From an uncultured Clostridia bacterium (GTDB lineage: Bacteria > Bacillota > Clostridia > UBA1381), in NCBI GenBank assembly GCA_944393255.1, contig CALXZP010000070.1, positions 1-57,669 on the forward strand: a stretch of 57,669 nucleotides of DNA. Direction: 5' to 3'. Shown piece by piece: positions 23,191-32,437 of this stretch. The position numbers and the translations under genes were made by a program. Below the pieces are notes generated by a model. That model made no database searches. It saw only the letters and a list, made by a program, of their open reading frames with translations, and was not told where the DNA came from. The first letter of the stretch is position 1. Every line of letters starts with the position of its first letter.

Positions 23191-24375
23191 TCAGAAGTCA
23201 ACTTCAGAGCCGTAGTATGTACATGTAAACAGCTTTGCCATCTGTTCCGGCGTTATGCTTCTCGGATTTGAACCTGTGCATGCATCGCCGACAGCAAGCT
23301 CCGCGATAGTGTCGAGCTTCTCTTTGAACTCATCCTCGTTCACGCCGAATTCCTTAAGAGTTCTGGGAATATTGAGCTGACGGTTGAAATCCTCTATCTT
23401 GTCGATAAGGGCGTTCACCTGCGCCTTTTCGGATGTTCCGCCAAGACCTATCCTTCTTGCGATATCGGCATATCTTCTCATCGCCTCGGGTTCGTGCGAA
23501 TTGTACTTGATAACGTAAGGCAGATATATAGCGTTAGCGCAGCCGTGCGGGATGTGTCCTGTCGAGAATGCAGCACCCGTCTTATGCGCCATTGAGTGAA
23601 CTATACCGAGGAGAGCGTTTGAGAACGCCTGACCGGCAAGGCACTGAGCATAGTGCATCTGCTCTCTTGCGTCCATGTCGAGCTTGTATGACTGCGGCAG
23701 ATAGTCGAATACCATTTCTATCGCCTTTATTGCAAGCGGATCGGTGAACGGGCTGTTGAGAGTTGAAACATATGCCTCGATCGCATGTGTGAGCGCATCC
23801 ATGCCTGTATATGCGACCTGCTTCGGGGGAAGAGTCTCAACAAGCGCCGGATCGACTATAGCGATATCGGGTGTTATCTCAAAATCGGCAAGCGGATACT
23901 TAACTCCCTTTGCGTAGTCTGTTATAACGGAGAAAGCCGTTACCTCAGTAGCTGTTCCCGAGGTCGAAGGGATAGCGCAGAACTTTGCCTTTGTTCTGAG
24001 CTTCGGGAAACTGAAAGGTGTGCAGAGCGTCTCGAAGGTAGTATCGGGATACTCATAAAATGCCCACATAGCCTTTGCCGCGTCTATCGGAGAGCCGCCG
24101 CCTATCGCTACTATCCAGTCAGGCTCAAATTCGGTCATCGCCGCCGCGCCCTTCATAACGGTCTCTACCGAAGGATCCGGTTCAACGCCTTCAAAAAGCT
24201 GTACTTCCATACCTGCTTCCTTTAGGTATTCTTCGGTTTTTGCAAGGAAACCGCCGCGTCTCATAGAGCTGCCTCCGGTCACGACTATAGCTTTTTTTCC
24301 GTCAAGAGTTTTGAGTGTCTCAAGAGAGTCTTTTCCGTAATACAAGTCTCTCGGTAATGTAAATCTGTTTGCCAT
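23191..24375 (-). CDS. Iron-containing (group III) alcohol dehydrogenase
   Basis: 394 residues. NAD(P)-binding motif GGGSPIDAAKAMW (about 92-104) and TSGTATEVTAFSVI are the dinucleotide domain of the family. Metal ligands are the Asp/His of DPALVETLPP, HAIEAYVS, GIVHSMAHKTGA and IPHGCANAIYLP. It most resembles the butanol/1,3-propanediol-type dehydrogenases and probably regenerates NAD+ by reducing aldehydes in fermentation. The start is ATG 24375 with AAGGAGG upstream. Monocistronic, with its own promoter and terminator. Confidence 0.93.
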   Translation of the reverse strand: MANRFTLPRDLYYGKDSLETLKTLDGKKAIVVTGGSSMRRGGFLAKTEEYLKEAGMEVQLFEGVEPDPSVETVMKGAAAMTEFEPDWIVAIGGGSPIDAAKAMWAFYEYPDTTFETLCTPFSFPKLRTKAKFCAIPSTSGTATEVTAFSVITDYAKGVKYPLADFEITPDIAIVDPALVETLPPKQVAYTGMDALTHAIEAYVSTLNSPFTDPLAIKAIEMVFDYLPQSYKLDMDAREQMHYAQCLAGQAFSNALLGIVHSMAHKTGAAFSTGHIPHGCANAIYLPYVIKYNSHEPEAMRRYADIARRIGLGGTSEKAQVNALIDKIEDFNRQLNIPRTLKEFGVNEDEFKEKLDTIAELAVGDACTGSNPRSITPEQMAKLFTCTYYGSEVDF

Positions 24376-24405
24376 TTTAAAAAATCCTCCTTAAGAATTT
24401 GATGC

Positions 24406-24436
24406 GGTCATTGTAAAATTTTATTAAACAATGACC
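24406..24436. promoter_or_regulatory. Inverted repeat in the alcohol dehydrogenase leader
   Basis: GGTCATTGT (24406-24414) and ACAATGACC (24428-24436) are perfect complements around 13 AT-rich bases. It lies between the promoter and the start codon, so it could be an RNA hairpin or a repressor site. The arm spacing does not match a Rex box. Confidence 0.6.
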
Positions 24437-24478
24437 TTTATTTGAAAAAGTCGAGCGTTATTTTTTTAACACACCAAC

Positions 24479-24507
24479 ATTATAACACCTTTCTCTTTAA
24501 AATGCAA
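24479..24507 (-). promoter_or_regulatory. Promoter of the alcohol dehydrogenase gene
   Basis: On the minus strand: TTGCAT (24502-24507), 17 bp, TATAAT (24479-24484). Confidence 0.75.
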
Positions 24508-24515
24508 TAGCCGGA

Positions 24516-24555
24516 TAAAAAAACTTCCGGAGAAGATGTAAAATTTTCTCCGGAA
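24516..24555 (-). terminator. Terminator after ymdB
   Basis: A perfect 10-bp stem TTCCGGAGAA/TTCTCCGGAA is followed on the minus strand by GTTTTTTT. Confidence 0.9.
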
Positions 24556-24576
24556 ATTTATTAATACGGTATGGTC

Positions 24577-25356
24577 TTATTCATATATAAGCAGCCTTTC
24601 GGTATTGGTGCACCTGCCTGTCTCTTCGTCAATAGTGAACACGCACCCGCAGAACTGACCCTTGCCTCCCGCGATCTCAAATTTCTGCGGCATGCCGGTC
24701 AGGAAACGCTTTATTATTATATTTTTGTTCATTCCGAGTATCGAATCGGCGGGACCGGTCATTCCGAGATCCGTGATATATCCTGTTCCGTTAGGAAGGA
24801 TCTTTGAATCCGAGGTCTGGATGTGCGTGTGCGTGCCGAATACGGCGCTGACCTTTCCGTCGAGGAAATAACCCATCGCCACTTTCTCGGAGGTGACCTC
24901 TGCATGGAAATCAACGATGATGATCCGAACCTTCTCCGAAAGCTCTTTTACCGCGCGCTGTGCAGCCTCGAACGGTGAATTGCAGGGAGCCATGTTTGTC
25001 TGACCTATGAGGTTGACGACGCCTACAGGTATTCCGGAGGCGGTATTAACGACCGCGATGCCGCGTCCGGGGACAGCGCCCGGGAAATTCAGCGGACGGA
25101 TAACGTCGTCCTCACTGTCTAAAATATCTATTATGTCCTTAGCGCCCCAAGTATGGTTGCCGAGCGTGAAGAGATCCACTCCTGCGCTCTTCATTTCGTC
25201 GTAGCCGCGCCGCGTCATGCCTCTGCCGTGGTTTGAATTCTCGGCGTTTGCTATCACAAGGTCTATATTTGTTCCGTATTTCAGATCGTCAACATATTTA
25301 AACAGCATATCGCGTCCGATCCTGCTGACGACGTCGCCTATACATAGTATTCTCAT
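24577..25356 (-). CDS. ymdB: YmdB-family metallophosphoesterase
   Basis: 259 residues, the standard length. The binuclear metal-site motifs are GDVVSRIGR (residues 7-15), ANAENSNHGRG, LGNHTWGAKDI, DFHAEVTSEK and FGTHTHIQTSD. YmdB is a 2',3'-cyclic nucleotide phosphodiesterase that affects biofilm and sporulation choices in Bacillus and is functionally tied to RNase Y, whose gene lies upstream here on the same strand. The start is ATG 25356 with GAAAGGATAT upstream. Confidence 0.95.
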   Translation of the reverse strand: MRILCIGDVVSRIGRDMLFKYVDDLKYGTNIDLVIANAENSNHGRGMTRRGYDEMKSAGVDLFTLGNHTWGAKDIIDILDSEDDVIRPLNFPGAVPGRGIAVVNTASGIPVGVVNLIGQTNMAPCNSPFEAAQRAVKELSEKVRIIIVDFHAEVTSEKVAMGYFLDGKVSAVFGTHTHIQTSDSKILPNGTGYITDLGMTGPADSILGMNKNIIIKRFLTGMPQKFEIAGGKGQFCGCVFTIDEETGRCTNTERLLIYE

Positions 25357-25585
25357 TCGATATCCTTTCTAAAGAAACGGCTCATTGCGAGCGGGGGGCT
25401 TGGTCTTTGGTGTGCAGCCGTTTCGGCGGACGCTCCGTGCGTCTCAGTCTAATAAAAAAGGAGCGTGCCGGACGGGTAGAAGCTGCGCCACGATCGTTTT
25501 TACCGATGTACCTTTATCGTACAAAGGGAACGCGGGCGGTATCATCCGGCATATGCTCCTCATTTGCGTTTTTCTCGGAACCGGA

Positions 25586-27223
25586 TCACTTAGCGTAGTC
25601 TACCGCTCTGGTCTCTCTTATAAGGCTTACCTTTATCTGACCCGGATATTCCAGTTCGCTTTCAATTTTCTTTGCAATTTCTTTGGCTACAATGATCATA
25701 CCGTCGTCGTTTACAGCGTCGGGCTTGACCATTATCCTTATCTCGCGTCCGGCCTGTATCGCGAAAGACTTTTCAACACCGTCAAAACCGTTTGAGATCT
25801 CTTCGAGCTTCTGCAAACGCTTTATGTATGTTTCAAGATTTTCACGCCTTGCGCCCGGTCTTGCTGCCGAAATGGCGTCGGCGGCCTGTACGAGCGTTGC
25901 CACTATCGTCTGCGGTTCAACATCTCCGTGATGAGCCATTATCGCATGGATAACGTCCTTATTCTCGCGGAATTTCTTTGCGATGTCCGCGCCGATAGTA
26001 ACATGGGAGCCTTCGACCTCGTGGTCTACGGCCTTGCCTATATCGTGGAGCAGACCCGCTCTTTTTGCAAGCGTCACATCGCAGCCGAGCTCGCCCGCCA
26101 TTACTCCGGCAAGCTGTGCGACCTCGATAGAGTGCTTGAGGACGTTCTGACCGTAGCTTGTTCTGTATCTCAGCTTACCTATGAGCTTTATAAGCTCGGG
26201 ATGCAGTCCGTGTACGCCTGTGGTGAACGCTGCGTTCTCACCTTCCTGCTTTATGATAGCGTCAACTTCCTTACGCGATTTCTCGACCGTTTCCTCTATC
26301 CTTGCCGGGTGTATCCTGCCGTCTACGATGAGCTTTTCAAGCGAAAGCTTTGCGACCTCGCGGCGTATGGGATCAAAGCTCGAAACTATAACAGCCTCCG
26401 GGGTATCGTCTATGATAAGGTCTACTCCGGTAAGCGTTTCGAGTGTCCGGATATTTCTGCCCTCGCGGCCTATTATGCGGCCTTTCATTTCATCGCTGGG
26501 CAGATTAACGACGGAAACAGTCGTTTCGGCAACGTGATCCGCAGCCACCTTCTGGATGGACATTGCAACAATGTTCTTAGCCTTTTTCTCTGCGGTCTCT
26601 TTTGCCTCTTGCTCAATTTCTTTAACCATAACAGCAGCATCGTGCCTTGCGCTGACCTCTATCTCGCGGACGAGTATCTCTTTTGCCTCATCGCGCGTCA
26701 TACCCGAGATGCGCTCCAGCTCATCTGTCTGCTTCTGTTTGATTTCTGCTATTTCATGCTCCTTTTTATCCAGCGACCGAAGCCTGCCGTTGAGCGACTG
26801 CTCTTTTCGTTCCAGGTTTTCGGTCTTTTTGTCCAAAGATTCCTCTTTCTGGCTGATACGCCGTTCCTGGCGCGAGATCTCACTTCTGCGCTCCTTGAGC
26901 TCCTTCTCAAGCTCTTGGCGCAGTTTTTGATTCTCTTCTTTTGCTTCAAGCAAAGCCTCGCGTTTTTTTGAGTCGGCGGCGCGTTCGGCGTCGGCAACTA
27001 TGGCTTTTGCTTTTTCCTCGGCAGAGCCGAATTGCGCCTCTGCGATCTGCTTTCTGTGTTCAACTCCGGAAGCAAAGCCTTTTTTGTAGGCGGTCATACC
27101 GGCGAACACTCCGGCGGCAGCCACTATAAGAATGACTGCGCTTAAGATTATTACAATTATTTTAAACACCCCCGTAAAATTATGTGACTTTCTATATCCG
27201 CACAAATCCGCGAGGTGTGTCAA
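25586..27223 (-). CDS. rny: Ribonuclease Y
   Basis: Up to 545 residues. An N-terminal membrane anchor ([22 protein letters not shown]) is followed by a long coiled coil (about 60-230), a KH RNA-binding domain ([17 protein letters not shown]) and an HD domain ([15 protein letters not shown], with His-Asp pair) and a C-terminal extension. It starts bulk mRNA decay at the membrane. The start is unclear: the open frame begins at TTG 27223 without a ribosome site, while GTG 27169 in CGGGGGTGTTTAAA gives a more usual length but a cramped site. A 230-bp gap with short hairpins separates it from ymdB. Confidence 0.95.
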   Translation of the reverse strand: MTHLADLCGYRKSHNFTGVFKIIVIILSAVILIVAAAGVFAGMTAYKKGFASGVEHRKQIAEAQFGSAEEKAKAIVADAERAADSKKREALLEAKEENQKLRQELEKELKERRSEISRQERRISQKEESLDKKTENLERKEQSLNGRLRSLDKKEHEIAEIKQKQTDELERISGMTRDEAKEILVREIEVSARHDAAVMVKEIEQEAKETAEKKAKNIVAMSIQKVAADHVAETTVSVVNLPSDEMKGRIIGREGRNIRTLETLTGVDLIIDDTPEAVIVSSFDPIRREVAKLSLEKLIVDGRIHPARIEETVEKSRKEVDAIIKQEGENAAFTTGVHGLHPELIKLIGKLRYRTSYGQNVLKHSIEVAQLAGVMAGELGCDVTLAKRAGLLHDIGKAVDHEVEGSHVTIGADIAKKFRENKDVIHAIMAHHGDVEPQTIVATLVQAADAISAARPGARRENLETYIKRLQKLEEISNGFDGVEKSFAIQAGREIRIMVKPDAVNDDGMIIVAKEIAKKIESELEYPGQIKVSLIRETRAVDYAK

Positions 27224-27239
27224 TAATGGTTGCTGTCTT

Positions 27240-27452
27240 TTATAATGATATGTCTGCTATTTCATTAAAAGTATATTTCGGCGGCATGGCGGATGTGCAG
27301 GTATAACAGCGCCGCCGCCGTCCTTGCAAGCAACCGTCACAGAACACCTGTTAAGCCTTTGTGCGGCTGCAATTACTGTAAAAATATACAGAAAACTATT
27401 TTTAAAGAACATTAAGCATATATATTTTATAATATTTTTGTCCGAATGTCAA
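27240..27452 (-). promoter_or_regulatory. rny promoter and long GC-rich leader
   Basis: On the minus strand: TTGACA (27447-27452), 17 bp, TAAAAT (27424-27429). The transcript begins about 200 nt before the coding region. The leader contains CAGGTGT...ATACCTG and GGCGGC...GCCGCC pairings (about 27283-27350), unusual in AT-rich surroundings, so it is probably folded. Autoregulation by RNase Y cleavage is a possible reason. No known riboswitch was recognised. Confidence 0.55.
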
Positions 27453-27668
27453 GATTTTTTATAAAAATATGCACGCTTTTTGTTTTGCATAATATTCCAA
27501 AACGCGTTTGGGATGACAGGCTGGCTCTCTGCAGCAGTCCCTTAAAATATTACGAAAATATATAAAAACAGACAAAAGAGAACACAAAACAGTATATTTA
27601 TGGATATTTTGCATAATTTTTAAGCGCATTGACTAAAAAAAAGAAATAATTTTATTGAAAATATAGTC

Positions 27669-27697
27669 TTTACTCACAAAGCATTTTGTGTTATAAT
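27669..27697 (+). promoter_or_regulatory. Promoter of the glycogen cluster
   Basis: TTTACT (27669-27674), 17 bp, TATAAT (27692-27697). A perfect 10-bp inverted repeat, AATAAACACA (27695-27704) with TGTGTTTATT (27744-27753), begins inside the -10 box. The predicted start near 27703 leaves a leader of about 195 nt before glgB. Confidence 0.65.
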
Positions 27698-27700
27698 AAA

Positions 27701-27893
27701 CACAATAGCAGAAGCAAAGCCGCCAATAGGCTTTGCCTCGGTATGTGTTTATTGTAACGGTATTAAGCAATGCTAAACGCGTTGTTATCATGTTATGATC
27801 AACATAGAATGATCTTGGAGAAATACCGGTAAAAATGCATGGACGGTTTTTCGCCGATAATGATGAGATCATTCGGTATTAATAGTGAGGTGA
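27701..27893 (+). promoter_or_regulatory. Structured glgB leader with alternative pairings (candidate riboregulator)
   Basis: Near the 5' end ACAATA/TATTGT (27702-27707 with 27750-27755) encloses the 8-bp hairpin GCAAAGCC/GGCTTTGC. ATGTT/AACAT (27790-27805) follows. Then AATGATCT (27808-27815) pairs with AGATCATT (27866-27873), while AATACCG (27822-27828) can pair with CGGTATT either at 27758-27764 or at 27874-27880. The second choice makes an H-type pseudoknot ending seven bases before the glgB ribosome site. There is no terminator U-tract, so translational control is more likely. No known riboswitch class was recognised. Confidence 0.5.
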
Positions 27894-27898
27894 AATTG

Positions 27899-29815
27899 AT
27901 GGAAGACAAAAAAGAGATCTTCGGAATAAGTGATTTCCAGACCTATTTGTTCAATTCCGGCGACAATTTCAGATCGTACGAGCTTCTTGGAGTTCACCGT
28001 ATGCGGGAGAATGGGGTGGACGGATGGAGATTTGCGGTGTGGGCGCCGAATGCCAAGGCTGTAAAGATCGCCTGCGATTCAAATGAATGGAGCGGCGGCG
28101 GCAAGGAGCTTTGCCGGTACGGAGAGACCGGGATATGGTACGGGTTTTTTACGGATTTTGAAAAAGGGGATCTGTACAAATATGCAATAACAGCTCCGGA
28201 CGATACCGTATATATGCGGGCGGATCCGTACGCGGTAAGGTGCGAGATGAGACCCGGTACGGCGTCTGAGATATATGACGGCGGCGAATTTAAATGGAGC
28301 GATAAAAATTGGCTCAAAAAAAGAGGAAAGCGCGATAATGTGCATCAGCCGATGAACATTTACGAATGTCACGCCGGCTCGTGGAAAATACATGAGGACG
28401 GCAGCTTTTATAATTACGAAGAGCTTGCCGACGAGCTTATACCTTATCTTAAGGATATGGGCTACACTCATATTGAGATGATGCCGCTGACGGAATATCC
28501 GTTCGACGGCTCGTGGGGCTATCAGGTAACGGGGTATTTTGCCGCGACCTCGCGGTACGGCACTCCGAACCAGCTGAAAAGTTTTGTGAATAAATGTCAC
28601 AAGGCGGGCATAGCAGTGATAATGGACTGGGTACCCGCCCATTTTCCGCGCGACGCGCACGGGCTGAGGATGTTTGACGGCACTCCGTGCTATGAATATG
28701 CCGATTGGCGTGAGGGTGAGCATAAGGACTGGGGTACAATGGTGTTTGACTTTGCCAAAGGCGAGGTGATATCCTTCCTTTCATCTTCGGCGCATTTCTG
28801 GGCGGAAGAATACCATATGGACGGGCTCAGGGTCGATGCCGTTTCGTCGATGCTCTACCGCGATTATTCGAGAAGAGACGGCGAATGGGTGGCCAATAAA
28901 TACGGCGGCAACGGAAACCTTGAGGCGGTCGATCTTTTGAGAAAGATAAATAAGATAATGGGAGTGGAGTCGCCGGGCTTCCTTATGATAGCGGAAGAGT
29001 CCACAGCTTGGCCGCTCGTCACAGCTCCGCCGGAGGATGACGGACTGGGCTTCAATTTCAAATGGAACATGGGATGGATGAACGACACACTGCGGTATGT
29101 TTCTATGGATCCGTATTTCAGAAAGGATAACCATTCACTGCTCACGTTCCTTATGATGTACGCATATTCGGAGAACTTTATACTGCCCCTCTCGCATGAC
29201 GAGGTGGTTCACGGAAAGAAATCTCTGATAGATAAAATGTACGGTACGTACGAAGAAAAATTTGATTCATATAAAACGTTTCTAACATACTTCATGACGA
29301 TGCCGGGTAAAAAACTTATGTTTATGGGAGGTGAAATAGGTCAATTCCTTGAATGGCGTTACGATGATCAGCTTGAGTGGAATATTTTAGACTTGGAGCC
29401 GCATAGAAAGCTTCATGAATATATAAAAACACTCAATCATCTCTATCTCGAAAACAAGGCGCTTTGGGAGCTTGAGCAGAGCTGGGACGGCTTCAGATGG
29501 ATAAATGAGGCGGACAGCGAAAACTCGGTCGTATCCTATATAAGGCGGGGGAAGAGAGCGTCGGAGCTGCTGATAGTAGCCGCTAATTTCACACCGTGCG
29601 ATAGGCAGAATTATAAGCTCGGCGTTCCTTATGAGGGCGAGTATGAGGTAATACTGCACTCGAATTCAACCGAATTCGGCGGAAACAGAAGGATAAATAA
29701 GATGGTATACCGAACTCAGAAGCAGCAGTTCAGCGATATGGACTACACTTTGAGCGTACCTGTAGACGGAAATTCTGCAATGATTTTAAAAAGAAAGATA
29801 GTAAAGAAAAAATAA
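27899..29815 (+). CDS. glgB: 1,4-alpha-glucan branching enzyme
   Basis: 638 residues. It introduces alpha-1,6 branches into glycogen. An N-terminal CBM48-type domain (YELLGVHR...VWAPNAKAV) precedes the GH13 barrel. Catalytic motifs are [15 protein letters not shown] (nucleophile Asp near 312), IAEESTAWP (acid Glu near 366) and [12 protein letters not shown]. The C-terminal beta domain ends near 638. The start is ATG 27899 with GAGGTGA five bases upstream; an in-frame ATG at 27839 lies within the folded leader and has no ribosome site. First gene of the glycogen cluster. Confidence 0.97.
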   Translation: MEDKKEIFGISDFQTYLFNSGDNFRSYELLGVHRMRENGVDGWRFAVWAPNAKAVKIACDSNEWSGGGKELCRYGETGIWYGFFTDFEKGDLYKYAITAPDDTVYMRADPYAVRCEMRPGTASEIYDGGEFKWSDKNWLKKRGKRDNVHQPMNIYECHAGSWKIHEDGSFYNYEELADELIPYLKDMGYTHIEMMPLTEYPFDGSWGYQVTGYFAATSRYGTPNQLKSFVNKCHKAGIAVIMDWVPAHFPRDAHGLRMFDGTPCYEYADWREGEHKDWGTMVFDFAKGEVISFLSSSAHFWAEEYHMDGLRVDAVSSMLYRDYSRRDGEWVANKYGGNGNLEAVDLLRKINKIMGVESPGFLMIAEESTAWPLVTAPPEDDGLGFNFKWNMGWMNDTLRYVSMDPYFRKDNHSLLTFLMMYAYSENFILPLSHDEVVHGKKSLIDKMYGTYEEKFDSYKTFLTYFMTMPGKKLMFMGGEIGQFLEWRYDDQLEWNILDLEPHRKLHEYIKTLNHLYLENKALWELEQSWDGFRWINEADSENSVVSYIRRGKRASELLIVAANFTPCDRQNYKLGVPYEGEYEVILHSNSTEFGGNRRINKMVYRTQKQQFSDMDYTLSVPVDGNSAMILKRKIVKKK

Positions 29816-29838
29816 TTGATTTAGGAGATGATTATATT

Positions 29839-31047
29839 ATGGTATCAAAAAACTGTGTAGCTATGATACTGGCCGGCGGACAGGGTTCCAGACTCGGCGC
29901 ATTGACAAAGAATGTGGCAAAACCGGCGGTTCCTTTCGGCGGTAAATATAGGATCATAGATTTCCCGCTTTCAAACTGCGTTCATTCGGGGATCGATACG
30001 GTGGGCGTACTGACACAGTACGAGCCTCTTGAGCTCAATACTTATATAGGAAACGGTAATCCGTGGGATCTGGACCGTTCGCACGGCGGCGCGTATGTTC
30101 TTCCGCCGTATCAGAGCGGAGAGTCGGGAGAGTGGTACAAGGGAACTGCAAACGCAATCTATCAGAACCTCGGTTTTCTTGAGGGCTTCAATCCCAAGAA
30201 CGTGCTGATTCTTTCGGGCGACCATATATATAAAATGCACTACGGCAAAATGCTCAAGGCTCACGAGGCTTCGGGCGCGGCTGCAACTATCGCTGTAATG
30301 CCGGTGCCGTGGGAGGAAGCCAGCAGATTTGGTATCATGAATACCGATGAAACCGGCGAGATAATTGAATTTGAGGAAAAGCCTGCGGAGCCGAAGAGCA
30401 ATCTTGCTTCCATGGGTATTTATATATTCAAGTATGATGTTCTTAAGAAGTACCTAGCGGACGACGAGAGAGATGCGGAATCGGCAAACGACTTCGGAAA
30501 GAACATTATCCCGAAAATGCTTGCCGACGGGGAAAAGATGATGTCGTACAGATTTGAAGGCTACTGGAAGGACGTAGGAACTATACAGTCACTTTGGGAG
30601 GCAAACATGGATCTCATAGACGAGCCGCCGAAATTCGATCTGAACGACAGGAGCTGGGTCATCTATTCGAGAAACTATGCTCTTATGCCTCATTATATTG
30701 GTGAGAGCGCAAGCGTAACGAGATCGACAGTAACGGAAGGCTGCTCAATTGATGGTAAAATAGAACATTCGGTAATATTCAGCGGCGTGACCGTAGGCAA
30801 GGACGCAGTCATAAAAGACTCTGTGGTAATGCCCGGCGCGGTTATAGGCGAAGGCGCCGTAATAGAGAAATCAGTCATAGGCTCAAACGCGGTCATAGGC
30901 GCAGACGCCAAGATCGGTGTAAATCATGAATCGGAGGACAATCCGTACAAGTCAAAATACTGTACTCACGGTATTGTTCTTATTGAAGGCGGAGCTGCGG
31001 TAGAAGCAGGAGCCGACATTTTGAAGGGGTCAATGGTTCAGGCTTAA
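29839..31047 (+). CDS. glgC: Glucose-1-phosphate adenylyltransferase, catalytic subunit
   Basis: 402 residues. It makes ADP-glucose from ATP and glucose-1-phosphate, the committed step of glycogen synthesis. The nucleotide loop [25 protein letters not shown] (about 12-36) is intact. EKPAEPKS and GYWKDVGTI bind the sugar phosphate, and left-handed beta-helix repeats follow (about 290-360). The start is ATG 29839 with TTAGGAGATG upstream, 24 bases after glgB. It pairs with GlgD next to it, as in other Firmicutes. Confidence 0.98.
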   Translation: MVSKNCVAMILAGGQGSRLGALTKNVAKPAVPFGGKYRIIDFPLSNCVHSGIDTVGVLTQYEPLELNTYIGNGNPWDLDRSHGGAYVLPPYQSGESGEWYKGTANAIYQNLGFLEGFNPKNVLILSGDHIYKMHYGKMLKAHEASGAAATIAVMPVPWEEASRFGIMNTDETGEIIEFEEKPAEPKSNLASMGIYIFKYDVLKKYLADDERDAESANDFGKNIIPKMLADGEKMMSYRFEGYWKDVGTIQSLWEANMDLIDEPPKFDLNDRSWVIYSRNYALMPHYIGESASVTRSTVTEGCSIDGKIEHSVIFSGVTVGKDAVIKDSVVMPGAVIGEGAVIEKSVIGSNAVIGADAKIGVNHESEDNPYKSKYCTHGIVLIEGGAAVEAGADILKGSMVQA

Positions 31048-31089
31048 CGCCCCACCGAATATCAACGATTGAAAGGAATGAATTGAATT

Positions 31090-32208
31090 ATGAGAAATGA
31101 TACAATGGGTATTATTCTTACGGGAGACGAAAAAATAGCGCCGTTGACCGATATAAGAGCTAACAGTGCGCTGCCTGTCGCAGGAAGGTACAGAATTATA
31201 GATTTCGTATTATCAAACATGGCGAATGCGGGAATAATCAATGTGGGAGTTGCTACAGAATCGAATTATTCATCGCTGATGGATCATATAAAATCGGGAA
31301 AACCGTGGGATCTTGACAGAAAAACACAGGGTCTCAATATCCTGCCGCCGAACCTTGAACAGCGCCAGTTCGGTGTTATCAAGGGCAATATCGATCTTCT
31401 CGCAGGCATAAGCGATTACATACACAGAAGCAACCAGACATATGTTATACTTTCGCTTGGCAACATGGTGTATAATATGGATCTTGAGGATGTTGTAAAT
31501 AAGCACATTGAAACACAGGCCGATATAACGGCGGTATATAAAAATCTCAGAGGCAGACCTGAGAGTGATCTGACTCGCTTTACGCTCCTTGAGCTTGACG
31601 AGGATAACAGGGTGAAGGACATAGAGGTACAGCCTTATTATCCTAAGAGCTCTAATGCGAGCATGGAGATATATGTGATGGAAAAGGTACTGCTTGAGAG
31701 TATCGTGGACGAATGTTCTGCAAGAGGCGAGCTTGACTTCGTGAAGGACGCTATCATAAAGAAGATGGGCGGTATGCGCGTATTCGGCTATGAATTCACA
31801 GGTCAGTGCTATAAGGTGGATTCAATGAGGTCTTACTATAAGACGAACATGGACTTCCTCAATGCGGATTTCCGCAATGAACTGTTCAACCGTGAGCGTC
31901 CGATCTATACAAAAACGAAGGATCAGAGCCCCACGAAGTACGGCGAGGAAGCTGTATGTACAAACAGCTTTATATCCGACGGATGCGTTATAGAAGGAAC
32001 GGTAATAAACTCAGTTTTGTCAAGAGGAGTTAAGGTCGCCAAAGGCGCGGTCGTTCAGAATTCTATCATAATGCAGGACAGCGTTATAGAAGAAGGCGTT
32101 GAGCTCAACCACGTGGTATTCGATAAGGAGGTCTGCATAACGAGCGGAAGAAAGCTTATCGGACAGGAGAGCTATCCGCTGGCTATCTCAAAGGGTACAA
32201 GAATATAA
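31090..32208 (+). CDS. glgD: GlgD, regulatory ADP-glucose pyrophosphorylase subunit
   Basis: 372 residues, homologous to GlgC over its whole length. The nucleotide loop is degenerate (LTGDEKIAPLTDIRANSALPVAGRYRIIDF), so the GGxGxRL catalytic signature is lost, as expected for the GlgD subunit, which modulates GlgC in a heteromer. QCYKVDSMRSYYKTNMDFL replaces the GYWKDVGT loop. The start is ATG 31090 with GAAAGGAATG upstream, 42 bases after glgC. Confidence 0.95.
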   Translation: MRNDTMGIILTGDEKIAPLTDIRANSALPVAGRYRIIDFVLSNMANAGIINVGVATESNYSSLMDHIKSGKPWDLDRKTQGLNILPPNLEQRQFGVIKGNIDLLAGISDYIHRSNQTYVILSLGNMVYNMDLEDVVNKHIETQADITAVYKNLRGRPESDLTRFTLLELDEDNRVKDIEVQPYYPKSSNASMEIYVMEKVLLESIVDECSARGELDFVKDAIIKKMGGMRVFGYEFTGQCYKVDSMRSYYKTNMDFLNADFRNELFNRERPIYTKTKDQSPTKYGEEAVCTNSFISDGCVIEGTVINSVLSRGVKVAKGAVVQNSIIMQDSVIEEGVELNHVVFDKEVCITSGRKLIGQESYPLAISKGTRI

Positions 32209-32215
32209 CAGGTTC

Positions 32216-32248
32216 GTACATGCGGGCTGCTCTGCGGCCCGCATGTAC
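32216..32248 (+). other. Strong hairpin after glgD
   Basis: A perfect 12-bp stem GTACATGCGGGC/GCCCGCATGTAC with a 9-nt loop. No U-tract follows, so it looks more like an mRNA 3'-end stabiliser or processing site. A smaller perfect hairpin ATGCGG/CCGCAT follows at 32267-32284. Confidence 0.8.
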
Positions 32249-32317
32249 AGAAACTATAGAGACGAATGCGGAAAATACCGCATAACTGTTATGAAATTTA
32301 CATAATAAATCAAAAAT

Positions 32318-32355
32318 TACTGTTTGCAATTGTGTGAAAAAAACAGTTTTTTTGT
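32318..32355 (+). terminator. Terminator between glgD and glgA
   Basis: The stem ACTGTTT/AAACAGT is followed by TTTTTTT. It should separate glgBCD from the glgA promoter directly downstream. Confidence 0.65.
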
Positions 32356-32362
32356 GTGTAAA

Positions 32363-32391
32363 TTGACAAATAACAGAAACCATAGTAAAAT
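32363..32391 (+). promoter_or_regulatory. Promoter of glgA
   Basis: TTGACA (32363-32368), 17 bp, TAAAAT (32386-32391), about 46 bp before the glgA start. Confidence 0.78.
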
Positions 32392-32437
32392 ATAAGCGTA
32401 CGTATATAGGCAGATATTCCACGGAAAGGATTTAAAG

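Noticed and set aside
24406..24436. Rex operator upstream of the alcohol dehydrogenase
   Set aside because: Arm spacing (13) and core sequence do not fit TTGTTAA-N4-TTAACAA.
25928..26971. 347-codon plus-strand frame
   Set aside because: Antisense to rny with KH and HD motifs on the minus strand.
27698..27756. c-di-GMP (GEMM) riboswitch in the glgB leader
   Set aside because: GCAAAGCC resembles one GEMM element, but the remaining conserved core and tetraloop-receptor are missing.
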